The notes: generated by a model not told the origin, from the letters alone. DNA of 64,000 bases from Amoebidium appalachense (GCA_963693365.1 CAVNZM010000003.1:13144001-13208000), one strand, 5' to 3'. Shown: positions 42,217 through 54,239, numbered from the stretch's first letter. A program made the numbers and translations.

Positions 42217-42905
42217 CTAGTAGCCGGCCCCAGCTAAGGCAGCTATCTGCACAGGATGCGAAGGGGAATCTTGGGAGATATTGCCATTTTTGGAAGCAAT
42301 ATTATTAAGGTACAAAACATGCGAATTTTCTTCTGTATGCAGGGGGACCTGCACAACATGAAGAGAATTCGAATCTACTCTCTGTTTAACCATGATCACC
42401 GAACGAAGGGACCCTTCTAAACTAATTTCACAGGGACCATTCGCTGGCGGGGAAAGTTTAACGTGAGTATGGGTGGCAGATATGCCCAAATATGGTAAGC
42501 AAGCCGCGACGTGCGCTTGCAAAGGCATAGGGGGGTGAGAAGGAGCAGTGTATGAGTCATCAGGCAAATAAACTGACGAGATCACTACTGTAACACGCTC
42601 CAACTCAGTATTCTTATCATAATGCACCCATCTATCTGCTTCCTGAGAGTGATCTGCAGGCGGTTCGTCTGATTGGTCCTCAGCTGCATAAGGAATGCGA
42701 CTGATACCATCAGCGTCCGGCAAGTCAGAACCTTTTTTATAAAATAACTGGAAGTCAAAGCCCTGCAGCTTTGCAGCCCAACGACAAATTCTATCATTGG
42801 CTATACGCGTGCCTCCGGTAATACATAAATTGAATTTCGGCTTATGATCCGTATATACGCGAAATGTCCGACCATAGAGATATACTCTCCACTCATGTGT
42901 GAGCT
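42217..42905 (-). pseudogene. Gypsy RNase H, C-terminal part
   Basis: Minus-strand translation gives FRVYTDHKP, then RWAAKLQGFDFQL and LPDADGISRIPY, the standard RNase H end of Ty3 elements. The upstream part is lost at the GT repeat starting about 42930. Confidence 0.8.
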
Positions 42906-42929
42906 GTCAATAGCTGTATGTGTCGTAGT

Positions 42930-42999
<70 letters not shown>

Positions 43000-43149
43000 T
43001 TGTCTGCCTTTTGGTGGCTGCCCGCATGATCGTTTGTGGTGCGCGAGGGGAAGGGTAAGTGGAGAGTTTGGGGGGGGGGGGACTGGACTATGATAATAAG
43101 GGGGGGGGGGCTGGGTGTTCTTTTCGGTGCTGGTGTGCATATAAATATT

Positions 43150-43207
<58 letters not shown>

Positions 43208-43210
43208 TAT

Positions 43211-43248
<38 letters not shown>

Positions 43249-43570
43249 TGTTCGTGTGTGGTGTGTCCGGAGGGGGGGGGGGGGGGGGGGAGGACCAAAT
43301 AGGGGGGGGGGGGGGGGGGGGCTGGGTGTTCTTTTCGGTGCTGGTGTGCATATATATATATATATATATACTAGTATATATATATATATTGTGTATGTGT
43401 GTGTGTGTCTGTGTGTGTATGTTTGTGTTCGTGTGTGGAGGGGTCCCCCCTCCCCCCCTCCGTGTCCGGAGGGAGGAGGGGGGGGACTGGACCATAATAG
43501 GGGGGGGGGGGGGGGGGGGGTGTTCTTTTCGGTGCTGGTGTGCATATGTATATATATATATATTTATATA

Positions 43571-43601
<31 letters not shown>

Positions 43602-43612
43602 TGTGTATTCCG

Positions 43613-43643
<31 letters not shown>

Positions 43644-43706
43644 TGCTCGTGTGTGGTGTGTCCGGAAAGGGGAAGGTGGGTTTGGGGAGGGGGGGGGGGG
43701 GGGGGG

Positions 43707-43737
<31 letters not shown>

Positions 43738-43843
43738 AGAGAGAGAGAGCAAAGGGATCATGGAAGAAGCACGATATCGCTGGACCATAGTACGGAAGGG
43801 GTCTGGGTGTTTTATTCGCTGCTGGTGTGCATATATATATATA

Positions 43844-43929
<86 letters not shown>

Positions 43930-43945
43930 ACGTACAAGTGCGAGT
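42930..43945. repeat. Compound minisatellite of (GT)n, (AT)n and G-runs
   Basis: About four units of roughly 200-290 bp share the block TTCTTTTCGGTGCTGGTGTG (43119, 43329, 43523; variant near 43808), followed by (AT)n, (GT)n, GTGTGTCCGGA and a long G-run. No gene. Confidence 0.88.
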
Positions 43946-44511
43946 GCGAGTGAGCCTATGCCTGCACACATTTTGTGTGTATGTGGGTGTGTGTGCATAT
44001 GAGGTACATCGGAGCTAATGCGTTTGCGCATATGTGTACGTGTGGGGCCTTGATTTTTGGGTTGGTGTATATGTTTAAGGAATGAGTGCCGTGTCCGTTT
44101 CCACGGCAATGAATGCCGAGAGGGAGAGGGGGGGGGGAGGTATATGCGTTAGAGAGGGGAACTTGCCGAGGCAAAGGAATTCAGAATCATATACACAAAA
44201 AACATAAAGGCATAAACCAGTAAATAAAAATTGTTCAGGCAAGAGATACTTATATAGAACCCATTGGGAGGATGGCAGTTGAAGCAGGTAAAAGCTTAAG
44301 AGCCACGTAGAATACTAACACGGTTCAAAGGCAGAGTATGCGAGATATACAAATAAAACATACACCTGACGAAGGGAGGGGGGAGGGGGGGTTATTTAGA
44401 ACCCCAAAATGAAGACCAGTACGCAGAAGGGGAGGGGAGGGGTGAAGAGGGGGAGCTTAGGAAGAAGGCAGGAATGATTGCAATAGGCAGAAGAGTGGAA
44501 ACGGGGTGGGT
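43946..44511. other. No gene seen
   Basis: Unique sequence with short G-rich blocks. No conserved ORF or RNA gene. Confidence 0.5.
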
Positions 44512-44589
44512 GTTGGAAGATGGTATCGTTATCCAGTCCGATCGCATGAATCAGATCATGATCGGCTGGTGGCCTGCGAGATCTTAACC

Positions 44590-44662
44590 GATCTCGTAGC
44601 TCAGTTGGTAGAGCACTCGACCGGAGATAGAGGGGTCGCGGGTTCAAATCCCGTCGGGATCA
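44590..44662 (+). tRNA. tRNA-like sequence (Ser-GGA-like, probable pseudogene)
   Basis: Same 73-nt cloverleaf as at 4741, with loop CCGGAGA lacking T33 and a mismatch in the anticodon stem. Confidence 0.6.
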
Positions 44663-44959
44663 TCTTTTTCTCATCCTCTTCTCGCTGGGGTAAAAGCCAG
44701 CACGCCTTTACTGGCGTCATCACAACCATCGGCAGTGGTTAGGTTGTGATCTCAAGGCTAGCAAGATCGCTAGTCTCTGCACCAGGACAAAATCCAAAAT
44801 GGTAGCATGAACAGAGGTTCAGTGGGGACTGAGGGGGCAGTCCACCCTAACCTGATTCTGCGATTCGTCCTGAGTGGGGATGTTGGAAGATGGTATCGTT
44901 ATCCAGTCCGATCGCATGAATCAGATCATGATCGGCTGGTGGCCTGCGAGATCTTAACC

Positions 44960-45032
44960 GATCTCGTAGCTCAGTTGGTAGAGCACTCGACCGGAGATAG
45001 AGGGGTCGCGGGTTCAAATCCCGTCGGGATCA
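44960..45032 (+). tRNA. tRNA-like sequence (Ser-GGA-like, probable pseudogene)
   Basis: Third copy of the same tRNA-like head, exactly 370 bp after the previous one. Confidence 0.6.
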
Positions 45033-45169
45033 TCTTTTTCTCATCCTCTTCTCGCTGGGGTAAAAGCCAGCACGCCTTTACTGGCGTCATCACAACCATC
45101 GGCAGTGGTTAGGTTGTGATCTCAAGGCTAGCAAGATCGCTAGTCTCTGCACCAGGACAAAATCCAAAA

Positions 45170-45408
45170 GTGGGTGGGTGGGTGGGGGGGGGGGGGGGGG
45201 GGGGGGGGAAACTAAAAATGTTTGCCGCGAACATCAGGACTGCAACAACTGGATGCCAGCAGTCATCAAAATCGATAACTGCTGAACGAGGGAGAAAGCG
45301 GGTGGTGGTAGCACAAGGGAGGGGGACAGACACAAAGCAATCAGCAGCCAGAAAGAAAAGAGAAAGTATGATGGCACTTCTGTTTGAAGACTAGGCCACC
45401 GGGGCCTT

Positions 45409-45453
<45 letters not shown>

Positions 45454-45768
45454 CGAACGGTGCAAAATCGCGTGGGGACGCTCGTTCGTACAGCTATGTC
45501 TGGGAGAGCAGGGGTCCTCCGTGGGGATTTGTGAGGAAGAGACGAAGAGGACCAGCACAAATTTACTGTTGCGAAAAACAGGAGAAGAAGTTGGAGAATA
45601 ACAAACACGAAGACAACATCAGAGTGGGAAGGAACAGAGAGAGGAGCAGGGTTAGGCCTCCCCTCCCTCCCCCCAAGCCCCCTGCGTCTCTGGAGTCCCT
45701 CATTCCCCTCCTCTTTCTCGGTGCCGTTCCCTCACTCCCTCACTCTCTCCATCTCTCTTTCTTCAAGT

Positions 45769-45800
<32 letters not shown>

Positions 45801-46309
45801 CCCCCCCCCCCCCCCCCACCTCCCTCCCTCCCTCATTCCCTCTCTCCAAAACACAAAGCCAACCACATGCAGAGATAAGAATAAAAGAGAAGCATTACGT
45901 TTGACTTTCTCCTCTACCCCCTCAAAAAAGTATACACAGTGTGCACGCAGCACACACAGAGGCAACCCAGGGGACAAATATCCATTTACGCCTGCCATTA
46001 CCAGGTTAACCTGTGAAACAAGCAGGAGGTATTCCCCATGAGGCGCGAAATAAAAAAAAAAATTGCAGACGCAGGTGCATAGAACATAACAGGCAAGTCT
46101 GAATACGCGGGTAGATGACGATGGATAGTGACTTGCAACAACAACAGAACCAGTTCACCATATACCAACACTCCCAAGATGCAGCCCCAAAATTAACAGT
46201 ACCATAGTTATCCCGCGAAAAGAACGCCGTCCAAAACAAGGTGTGTGCTGTGTGCTGAAGAGACCAGCCCTCATCAGCAATTTTGTCGAATCCATCCATA
46301 AGCCATCTA
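45170..46309. other. No gene seen; G-runs and (CT)n
   Basis: G-runs at about 45186-45208 and 45411-45450, and a (CT)n stretch with a C-run near 45770-45820. Short ORFs have no recognisable content. Confidence 0.55.
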
Positions 46310-46940
46310 AGACGTCAGCATCTAATCAAAGTCATCTACATCCCACCCTTTAACCCTATCTACCCCATATCCCATCGAAAAGATGTCAGGATATTTTCGG
46401 ACCATTTAAAGACGACTTTCAAGTTATCATAAAGATGTCTGGAAATTTCCTGACATCTTTATATACATTTTTCCTGACATCGTTTTCTACACCTAAACCT
46501 AACCACTACCCATCCGTAACCCCCCCCAATCCCCACCTTTTCTACCCCTAAAATATAGGTATCGTAAGATCCTGCACATCAAGACCCTTTTATGTCATCT
46601 TTAAGGCCACTTTAAAGAGCTTAAATAAGAAATTAAGGCAACAAACAGACATCTAAACGATATCGTTAAAGGGACATCATGTACATTACCTTGTTGCAAC
46701 GAGAGGTGATTTAGAGGTCTTCATGTTGACTTTTCTGCATCTAAAAAGGCACATAAGGAGAACTAAATGTTGCCTTTACAGTATCTCGGGGCATCGGAAT
46801 CCTTATTTCACGATGCCTTTATGTCATCAAACGGATCTGTTGCCGACCATACAAAGATACCTTTTGGATCACTCTACATGATCTTTATTTCATGCACACC
46901 GATTCACGACATACACATGTCACCTTTATGTTTACTTTGT
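46310..46940. repeat. Motif-rich DNA resembling CMC subterminal repeats
   Basis: Repeated GACATCTTTAT, its inverse ATAAAGATGTC, and variants GATGCCTTTATG and GATACCTTTTGG in both orientations. It lies outside the 3' end of the JmjC gene. It resembles 32396-32950 and the shorter 61650-61760. No TIR could be fixed by eye. Confidence 0.5.
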
Positions 46941-47090
46941 GACAACTTGTGCAGCATAATAAGTCGACAAAACGATCACTACAAGCAATTTAATAAGATC
47001 ATTTTACTGTATTCTAATCGTCCAAAAATCTATATTAAAGCATCATTTTGTGCCCCGGTTGATGCCCAGATGATGTCAGTTCCCCCCAGT

Positions 47091-47127
<37 letters not shown>

Positions 47128-47443
47128 CCTTCCCTTTCCTCCCCGTGGCTGCACAGTGAAGTGTCGTTGACCGTGCTGAACAATCTTTAATTTCTTATGA
47201 CACGTCCCACTGGGACGTGTCTCCACTCTTTACATCTACGGGATGTCCCACTGGGACACCCCTCTACTGTCTCAACTATTCAAAACATTAAAATTCAAGA
47301 AAAGAAACACTATAAATTTATGAGAAAAAAACAAACTAAACAAAGTAAACAAACTTGCAAAATAAAATCCAAAATAATCCCCTACAAAAAAGGGGCAGTA
47401 CATTTCTTGGGGGGAAGGGGGAGGGGGGGGGGGAGGTGGGGGG

Positions 47444-48235
47444 CTAAGGGGTGAATTTGGGCTTTTTGTGGGGGCTGGCATGACCCTGTTGGCGCCTTCT
47501 CTTCTTGGCCGACCTGGTAAGGGGGGTCTCTCCCTCAGCCTCGTTGAACTCAGCCGGAGAGTCCTCACCTTGAAACTCAGCCGCCTCCTCCTCCACCCCC
47601 TCCACCTGCTGCACGGCCTCGCTGTCACCCTCCGTGCCGCCCACAGCGACATCCTCGCCCTCCTTGCCGACCTTGGCCGCGTCCGTCTCGTTTTCACGTT
47701 GGTCCACCTTGGGGTCTGGGGCCTCCTTGTGCAGAGACGCGGCCTCCTTAGCGGCCTGCTCCTCCCGCTCCCGCTCCGCCAGTGCCTCTGCCTCCCTCTC
47801 CGCATCGGCCTCCTCCTGCTGCCTGCGCAACTCCTCCCCGGCCTCCCGCTCGGCTGTCACCATCTGGTCCTTCACGTAGTTGTCGTAGTTTGAGATGTAC
47901 TGCAGGTAATGGCGGGCACAGAGTCAGATGCTTTACAGAAGTCAGTCTAGAAAACTTTTTCCAACGATGTGATTGTGTTGTTTGTGTTTTTTTTTTTATG
48001 GGGGGGGGGGGGGGGGGGGGGGTTTGCAGATGTGAACAAAGAAGTCTTTTATAAAACAGAACAGACTAAATGCTAACTAGCTCGAGTGTCGGCACGCTAT
48101 AGTGTAGTCAGCCATAATCACACCATAAGGGGGGGGGGGGGGGTAGGAATTATAATGAACTTAGCGTAAGTCTCGTGAGCCATGATGAAACACCCCACAG
48201 CTCAAGTGTCAGCATCCTATTGCCTAGCCAAAAGG

Positions 48236-48276
<41 letters not shown>

Positions 48277-49865
48277 CCACCAACTTGATGTTGCCTTCGG
48301 CCGCAGCACCGTCATAGTTGGGGTCGTCACATTCGAATTTCACGGGGGTCCACTTGTTGATGAGCTTGTGTTGGTTGGGGTCTCGCAGCGACACCTCGAA
48401 GCAGTTGACGACCAGCCGGAAGAATGCCCTGTGGTCTCTGGCGATATCCTGCCCAGTGCTTCTTTAGTGATCTGTTTTCAAAAGAGGTAAAGTTCGGAAG
48501 GAATACACATAAGGAAGAGAAGAGAAGAGACAGATAATGTTGTCGTCATATGGTCTTACTGACATCCAATGGATGTCATTAGGATCATATGACGACAACA
48601 TTATGGCCCTTCATGATGTAAGAATGTGACCGTAATTCTCTATGATGATGCTTAAAACTGTCTTTATTCTTGAAATATTCCAAGCATTTGCAGACCTAGG
48701 AATATGCATCAATTTTTTTTCGATTCGATTCGTGGAATGTTCATGGTGGAGGGGAGGGGGGGGGGCGGGGGGGGGGGGGGGGGGGGGGGGAGAAAGCGTT
48801 ATGCAAGTAAATATATACGATGAAAGCAAGTTATTTGGGAAGTTAAACCGGTGATCAGAGGAGAACGTGGAAGGGTGAAAGGGAGTGTGTGTGTGTGTAT
48901 GTGTGTGTACACACGTGTGTTGGTTGAAGAGCGAGTATGTGTGAGTGGGTGGTGGGCAGGAGGGAAGGGGGGGGGGGGGGGGGGGGGTCCTTTGATGTAG
49001 TCTAGACTCAGAATGTGTTGAAAGTGATTTGTTGGGGACATTACATACCAAGGCAGTCTTGTTGCCAAGGACAAGCCGCACAGCCTTCAATGAGATGCTG
49101 CTGAACAGGCGGGAAAACGGCTGGTACCCGAACGGGTTGCCCGTTTCAGGGTCGACAGAGTACACGCGGCCGCACGGCTGGCCATTCAGCTTGACCTCAT
49201 CCAGGAGGGCCAGCCACAGCGCTGGTCGCTCATCGGCAGTTGGGCCACGAGACAGACAGAGCGCCCCGCCCCCCCCCCCCCCCCCCCCCCCCCCCGGCCC
49301 CCACCCGGGCCCCCGGCCCCGCCCCCCCCCCCCACGCCCACCAGTCCTCAACACTAGACCCCACACCCAAAGCCCCCAGGCGGACAAGGCCCAGGATGGT
49401 CACCCGGCCAGCGCGGGGCAACAGCTGTGCGTAGGCGACCAGCTGTGAATGTGTGTTTGAATGCAGCAAAAGAAAGGAAACAGAAGCGAGTGGTGGTGAA
49501 GCAGGTGGCGGTGGCGTTGTGGGGGGGGGGGGGGGGGGGGGGGGGGGAGGGGGGGGGGGGGGTTAGTCCATGATTGTGTATTACAGAAGACTGTCAATAA
49601 AATATTATATAAATACAATGAAAAGAAAGTATTATTACTACATTACTACTTGAAACAGCTACATATCTCCATCCCTGTACAAATGACGTTAATGGCATAC
49701 AAGTAGATTAGAACAAAACAGCTACATATCTCCATCCCTGTACAAATGACGTTAATGGCATACAAGTAGATTAGAACAAAGTAACCTGTGTGCTAGGATG
49801 CGTGTGAGAAGAGTTAAGCCCATTGTCATAGAAGGAGTCCGTTGAGTACGGAGGGCGGGGGGACG

Positions 49866-49901
<36 letters not shown>

Positions 49902-52817
49902 ATACATCGAGATTGGTCCCAGGTACAACGTACCCAGTCCTCAGGAAGTTGCGGACGTGCTGGTGGACATTGGACTTGATGGAGGTGATGCCCGTGCGGA
50001 TTTTGGAGATATACTTCTGTGCGGGATCGCTACGCACACAGTTGCGGATGATGTGGACCCACTTGGCCACGGCCTCCTGATTCAGCTTCGCGCTTGACGT
50101 CTCGACTTTCTGAAGAACCTCGACGAACTTTCCAGCCAGGTCCCCATCGTGGGCGTTGTTGATCTGGGGTGACTCCAGCACAAGGTGCTGGTAGATGTTG
50201 TGGGTCTTGGAGGACTTTTCCACATAGTCATTCTGACGGTGATGGAAAATGTTAGAAAACAAGAATGACGATGTGAATAAATCTTGATGGAGCTATAAAT
50301 CCTCCATGCTGGAAACGTGCTGTAGCAGTTGCTTTGAAATGACCAAGTTTGAATAGTTCCTTCAGTTTATCCACTTAGACAGAATAAGGGTGTGGATGTA
50401 GTAGGGATGGGTTTAGTGCGGGTAGGGGGGGGATGAATGCATTAGGAGGTGGCAGCATGAGGTGGTGGGATGGCAACAATTCCTCCACAAGGATGAGCTT
50501 TGATCACAGAGATTGGTGGGGGGAGGGTTGTTTGAAACATAACTACTACAATAGGTAAGAGAAACAAAATCAAAACGAAACCAAGGGAGGGATAGGTTGC
50601 CTACCAGGAACTGGGTGGTCTCCTGAAAGGATAATGTCTCGGGGCGTTTCTTGGAGGGGGAGGGGGTTGGGCGACGGGAAGGGGTGGTAGGGGTGCGGCC
50701 CAGCCCAGGCCCAGATGGAGACGGAGGCGGCTCTGGATCATCAAGCACTGGCAGTCTCGCCTCCTTGCCCAGGAGGGCGCGCAACTGCTCCCTCATGGCG
50801 GCGCGACTGTAGGAGCGGATGAGCTTTCGCATCCTCTGGGAGGTGTAGGTTGGGTGCTTGCCCGACAACACCAGTGTGTAAAAAAGGACCTCGAGCTGAT
50901 CCTCGCGGTTGTAGGGGCATTCATCCTCGTCGTTGAAGTTGTTCTCGTCATCTTCCTGGACTTCTGTGACTGAAGAATAGTAGGACTAATGTTAGTACAA
51001 TTGTTGGAATCGTAGAAAACTAACAGAAGTGCGGAAACAGGGCAACCCTGGCAACAGATAGTATTTTCCGGCATGATCCAGATAACTATTGGAGGTCATC
51101 ATATGACCCAAAACACCACCGAATCCCCCCCTTTCCCAACCATTTCTACACCAAAAATGATCTATCGTATGGATATCCCCATCAACATATCGTGGGTGAA
51201 GGCAGAGGTTTCGAAAACACAAAAGAACTAGTTGACGTGGACAGGCGAGTGGGGGGAGCGAGTAAACCACACTAGCAGCAGGTGTGTTTAGAAAGAGTGG
51301 AGTGGGTGAAGGGAGAGTATATAAACGGAGGGGGAGGGGGGGGGGGGGGGGGGGGGGGTTGAATGCAGTCAACAGAACAAAAGTACAAATACAACGGGGA
51401 GTGTGGGTGGGTGAGTGCGGGGGGGGGGGGGGGGGGGGTTTGACCAATAGCAACGGGTATGTTTTCCTGTGTAACTGACTGGAATCCCGCTATCATGTTC
51501 TCCACACTAGGCAAGAAGTGTTCCCGACACTCGCACGTGGGATACAGCGCAAGCTGGTCGATCCAGAGAAAAGTTGCGGTGTTCACTGCTAGCGCAATGT
51601 TCGGGCCAACCTGAAAGCCATAGTGAAGCGCTCCAGGTGTGGTTTGTACCAAGTCGCCGGCGCGCTGTACGACTATGACAGGTGCCAACCCTATGGATGC
51701 AAGGTAACGCGGAGACCGAGGGATATAATTTTTGTGCTGAATTGGGTTTCTGCACGAGCCTGGCAATTCGTTGCGGGCCAGCTGTAAGAGCCGTTTGTAC
51801 TGGGAGGGAGGGTGGATAAACCACACCTTAATGCCCCACAAAAGAAGGCTTGCTGAGGCCAGCGCGGCATCTTCAATGTGTGCACCAAACACTGTTAAAC
51901 CCAAGACAGACAACTGCGCGTACAACATGGCAACATTGATTCCTGGCATTGTTTCCCCGAAATGATTTCTTCCCAACGGCGTGAAGTCACTGATTGCAGT
52001 TACATTGAAAACGCGTTCGTCGAATATTTGATCACCATCCACCTCGACATCGGATGCATAGACACCACCAACACCTTCGAGGTTTTCCTCAAACAACTGC
52101 GCTATCTGCTCACTGCTCATTTCACCCAAACCACTAACATCTTGAGGCAACGTTTGACACTTGGAAAGGTCCACGCTGACAGGCTCCCGGCTTATCTCGC
52201 ACCATGACTCGGACACGCGAGTTACTGTTTGCCTACACGCTTGCTCTTTTATCTCTTTGGTCGAAAACTGTTCCATCGCATCACGAAAAGGAACAGGAGG
52301 TGCAAACCCCTCTAATAAACAACAGCCCTCCCGTTTCTCTTCAGCACTGTGCAGGGCACGAAGTGCCTTTAAAGCCTTTTCCCTATCCATGAAAGACGAA
52401 GCGCAATGTTGTTTTTATGTTTGAAGATTTTAAAAGTTTTTGATGTTACAGTGAGAAAGCCTAGGTGAAACTGACAACGAGCACACGCGTAACGACTATT
52501 TATGCAGCAGGGGGTGTAAAACACAAACACAACCCACCTTTCCTCTTCGGCTGCAGCATGGCGAGGGCGGCCGGGGCCGTAACTGAGGTGATGCCTTTGA
52601 GGAGAATGCCGACTGACTGCCCAGTAGGGCTTTCAGCCTTGCTGGGATTCTCCCTGCCCCTACCCCCGGCCTTGCTATCCTTGCCGCCCTTGCCGCCCTT
52701 GCCGCCCTTGCTGGCGGCCACGGGCTCGCTGCAGTCCGAGTCGTCGAACGGCGTCTCAACCTTTTTGCGCTTGGGAAGCTTGGTCGTTGTGGCGCCCATT
52801 TTCGCGGTCTTTGGCAT
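47444..52817 (-). CDS. KDM4-like JmjC-domain protein, seven exons, about 880 aa
   Basis: Exons on the minus strand: 52817-52538, 52311-51445, 50969-50605, 50232-49906, 49228-49049, 48448-48281, 47899-47444. All junction phases agree and the total is 2,643 nt. Residues about 150-355 form a JmjC fold predicted to bind Fe(II) and 2-oxoglutarate. The triad is His238, Glu240 (GAHIED) and His323 (GALHYGF). Lys at the KVWF motif matches the 2-oxoglutarate lysine. Cys280-x5-His286 and Cys353-x-Cys355 match the KDM4 zinc site in spacing. KDM4 enzymes demethylate histone H3 Lys9/Lys36. The KDM4A Asn198 position appears to be Ala. The N-terminus is basic; the rest is uncharacterised, ending in an acidic Glu/Ala coiled coil and KKRRRQQ...KKPKF, a likely nuclear signal. 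The first donor-acceptor pairs are the least certain. Confidence 0.72.
48534..48604. repeat. 71-bp near-perfect palindrome in an intron of the JmjC gene
   Basis: 35-bp arms start and end ATAATGTTGTCGTC, with about three mismatches and a one-base centre inside ATCCAATGGAT. It lies in the intron between exons 5 and 6. It could be a tiny MITE or a hairpin. Confidence 0.85.
49653..49780. repeat. Tandem duplication of 63 bp
   Basis: The block from CAGCTACATATCTCC to AGTAGATTAGAACAAA occurs twice in direct succession, inside the intron between exons 4 and 5 of the JmjC gene. Confidence 0.9.
51445..52311 (-). other. JmjC-encoding exon (exon 2)
   Basis: Acceptor TTTATTAG before 52311 and donor TTG/GTCAAA after 51445 give phase 1 on both sides. 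The open frame also extends to an ATG at 52390 (MDREKAL), so an alternative is that the JmjC ORF starts on its own inside intron 1. Beyond the donor the frame runs into C-rich DNA and stops at 51272. Confidence 0.75.
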
Positions 52818-54239
52818 GGTGGAGACGTGGAAGGCGTAAGCGCGAGACAGAGCGATGACGATATGTGGTCATATGGACCACAAAGATGTGTTATGTGGGG
52901 TTTCTGTTGCAGTTCCGGTTGGGAAATGGATTGCAATCCTATGCCCATGAAAAACTTTTAATTGGTTGATCATCGCATAAGCTGAAGCCAATCAAACGCG
53001 TAACCCAATCACAGACGGCGAAAACATATGATATGTTTTCCCCCCACACCTCCTGCAATTTGCTGAGGTTGGACCCTGGTCATCAAGACTTCTTGGCCAT
53101 AAAATGACAATACAATTACAGCAAAACATTCTGCAGAAACCCGATATTCTCACATTTTAAGTGTTTATAAAAAGCCTTAGTTTCAAGTAGAGGCATTTTT
53201 TTTCTTGCTTTGTGTCGACGACATCTTTTATCCGCTTGAAATTTGTCAGCACCCATAATTCTACTATTACAGTACGTTGTATGTGGGGATCACCATCCGT
53301 CTTTCCTGTTTTAACTCGCGCTGAGGCAGAAGTTATAAGAAGCAGACGTGGAAAACTCAGCATAAGAGATCAATGAAATGAACATAAATATTAAATTACC
53401 AGACAATTTACAGTGCAAATTTTCTAGTAATTTCTAACGTCCATTACGAAAGAAAATAACCAACTTTTGACTTGCACCTGTTTTCCCTGCCGCGCTCAGG
53501 TATGTGGGTCTATCGGATGGGAAGGTGTGGACCTGACATTGAGCTTATCGAGTGGCCGCAGGGAGAATGAGCAATTAATATGATACTATTGGAATATTAA
53601 TAGTTGAACTCTTCTGCATTTTTTATTGTTTTTTTGTATTTTTTACACTGTCCACATTTATTGACACTTATATAAGGACCGAACGATTAGGTAGGCTATG
53701 CCAGTGGATTCCCATGTTTACGAAGTGCGCGCGCTGCCTAGAGTGGCCACATGTATGCATGACAGATCACCAATGATATTTGCAACGCACGCAAACCAAA
53801 CAACATACAGGTCGTTGAAATCTCCACGGTTGTTCTAATAACACATTCAGCTTGTATATTTACTTTTAAGTTTGTTATTTTTTATGTCAATGAAATATGG
53901 GCATGCGCACCTAGTAGCATCAGTGTTGGACGAAGCAACGCAGCATGATAGAGTTTATGCCATAGCAGACCAATCGCCGCATTGGAACTATCCGAGTACG
54001 TGATAAATGTCCAATCACCACGATTAGGATTATTGGACATCTTCATGTTGTAGGAAACACCACCCGGGGGTCAACGCGGACTCCACGACATCAGGCAAGG
54101 GACATCATGATCAACACAACCCATCCACATCCCAGCTGGACGCACACGAGAGATCTATCTGTACTATAAAATATATATGTATATACACTGTTTTGATAAA
54201 CTTTGTGTATGCACGTGATGTGCGGTAAAGCGCGTCAAA
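52818..54239. promoter_or_regulatory. Shared promoter region between the divergent JmjC and transposase genes
   Basis: 1.4 kb without a gene between two outward ATGs. CCAAT boxes in both orientations lie near the JmjC start (about 52959-53012) and near the transposase (about 53970-54015). A TATA box (TATAAAAT, 54165-54172) stands 68 bp before the transposase ATG. The layout suggests co-expression; this is inference. Confidence 0.55.
54165..54172 (+). promoter_or_regulatory. TATA box of the transposase gene
   Basis: TATAAAAT, predicting transcription from about 54195 and a leader of about 45 nt. Confidence 0.5.

Larger units (their letters stand above)
34376..42905 (-). mobile_element. Decayed Gypsy (Ty3-type) retrotransposon, split by two insertions
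   Basis: RNase H end (about 42217-42905), spacer and H2C2 integrase start (about 41591-41960), integrase core middle (40361-40539) and integrase end (34376-34895) lie in order on the minus strand. Inserted are a TIR transposon (40542-41588) and Ngaro copy C (34896-40360). Removing both inserts with one TA copy makes the integrase fragments contiguous. The RT and gag parts are missing: a GT microsatellite begins at 42905. No LTR is recognised. Extra stops and shifts in the parts show it is old. Confidence 0.85.
44512..45169 (+). repeat. Tandem pair of 370-bp tRNA-derived SINE-like units
   Basis: The first unit (44512-44796) lacks its leading about 85 bp; the second (44797-45169) is complete. 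They are nearly identical to each other and to the unit at 4577. Each holds a tRNA-like head with A and B boxes. Head-to-tail tandem copies are unusual for a retroposed SINE. Confidence 0.82.
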
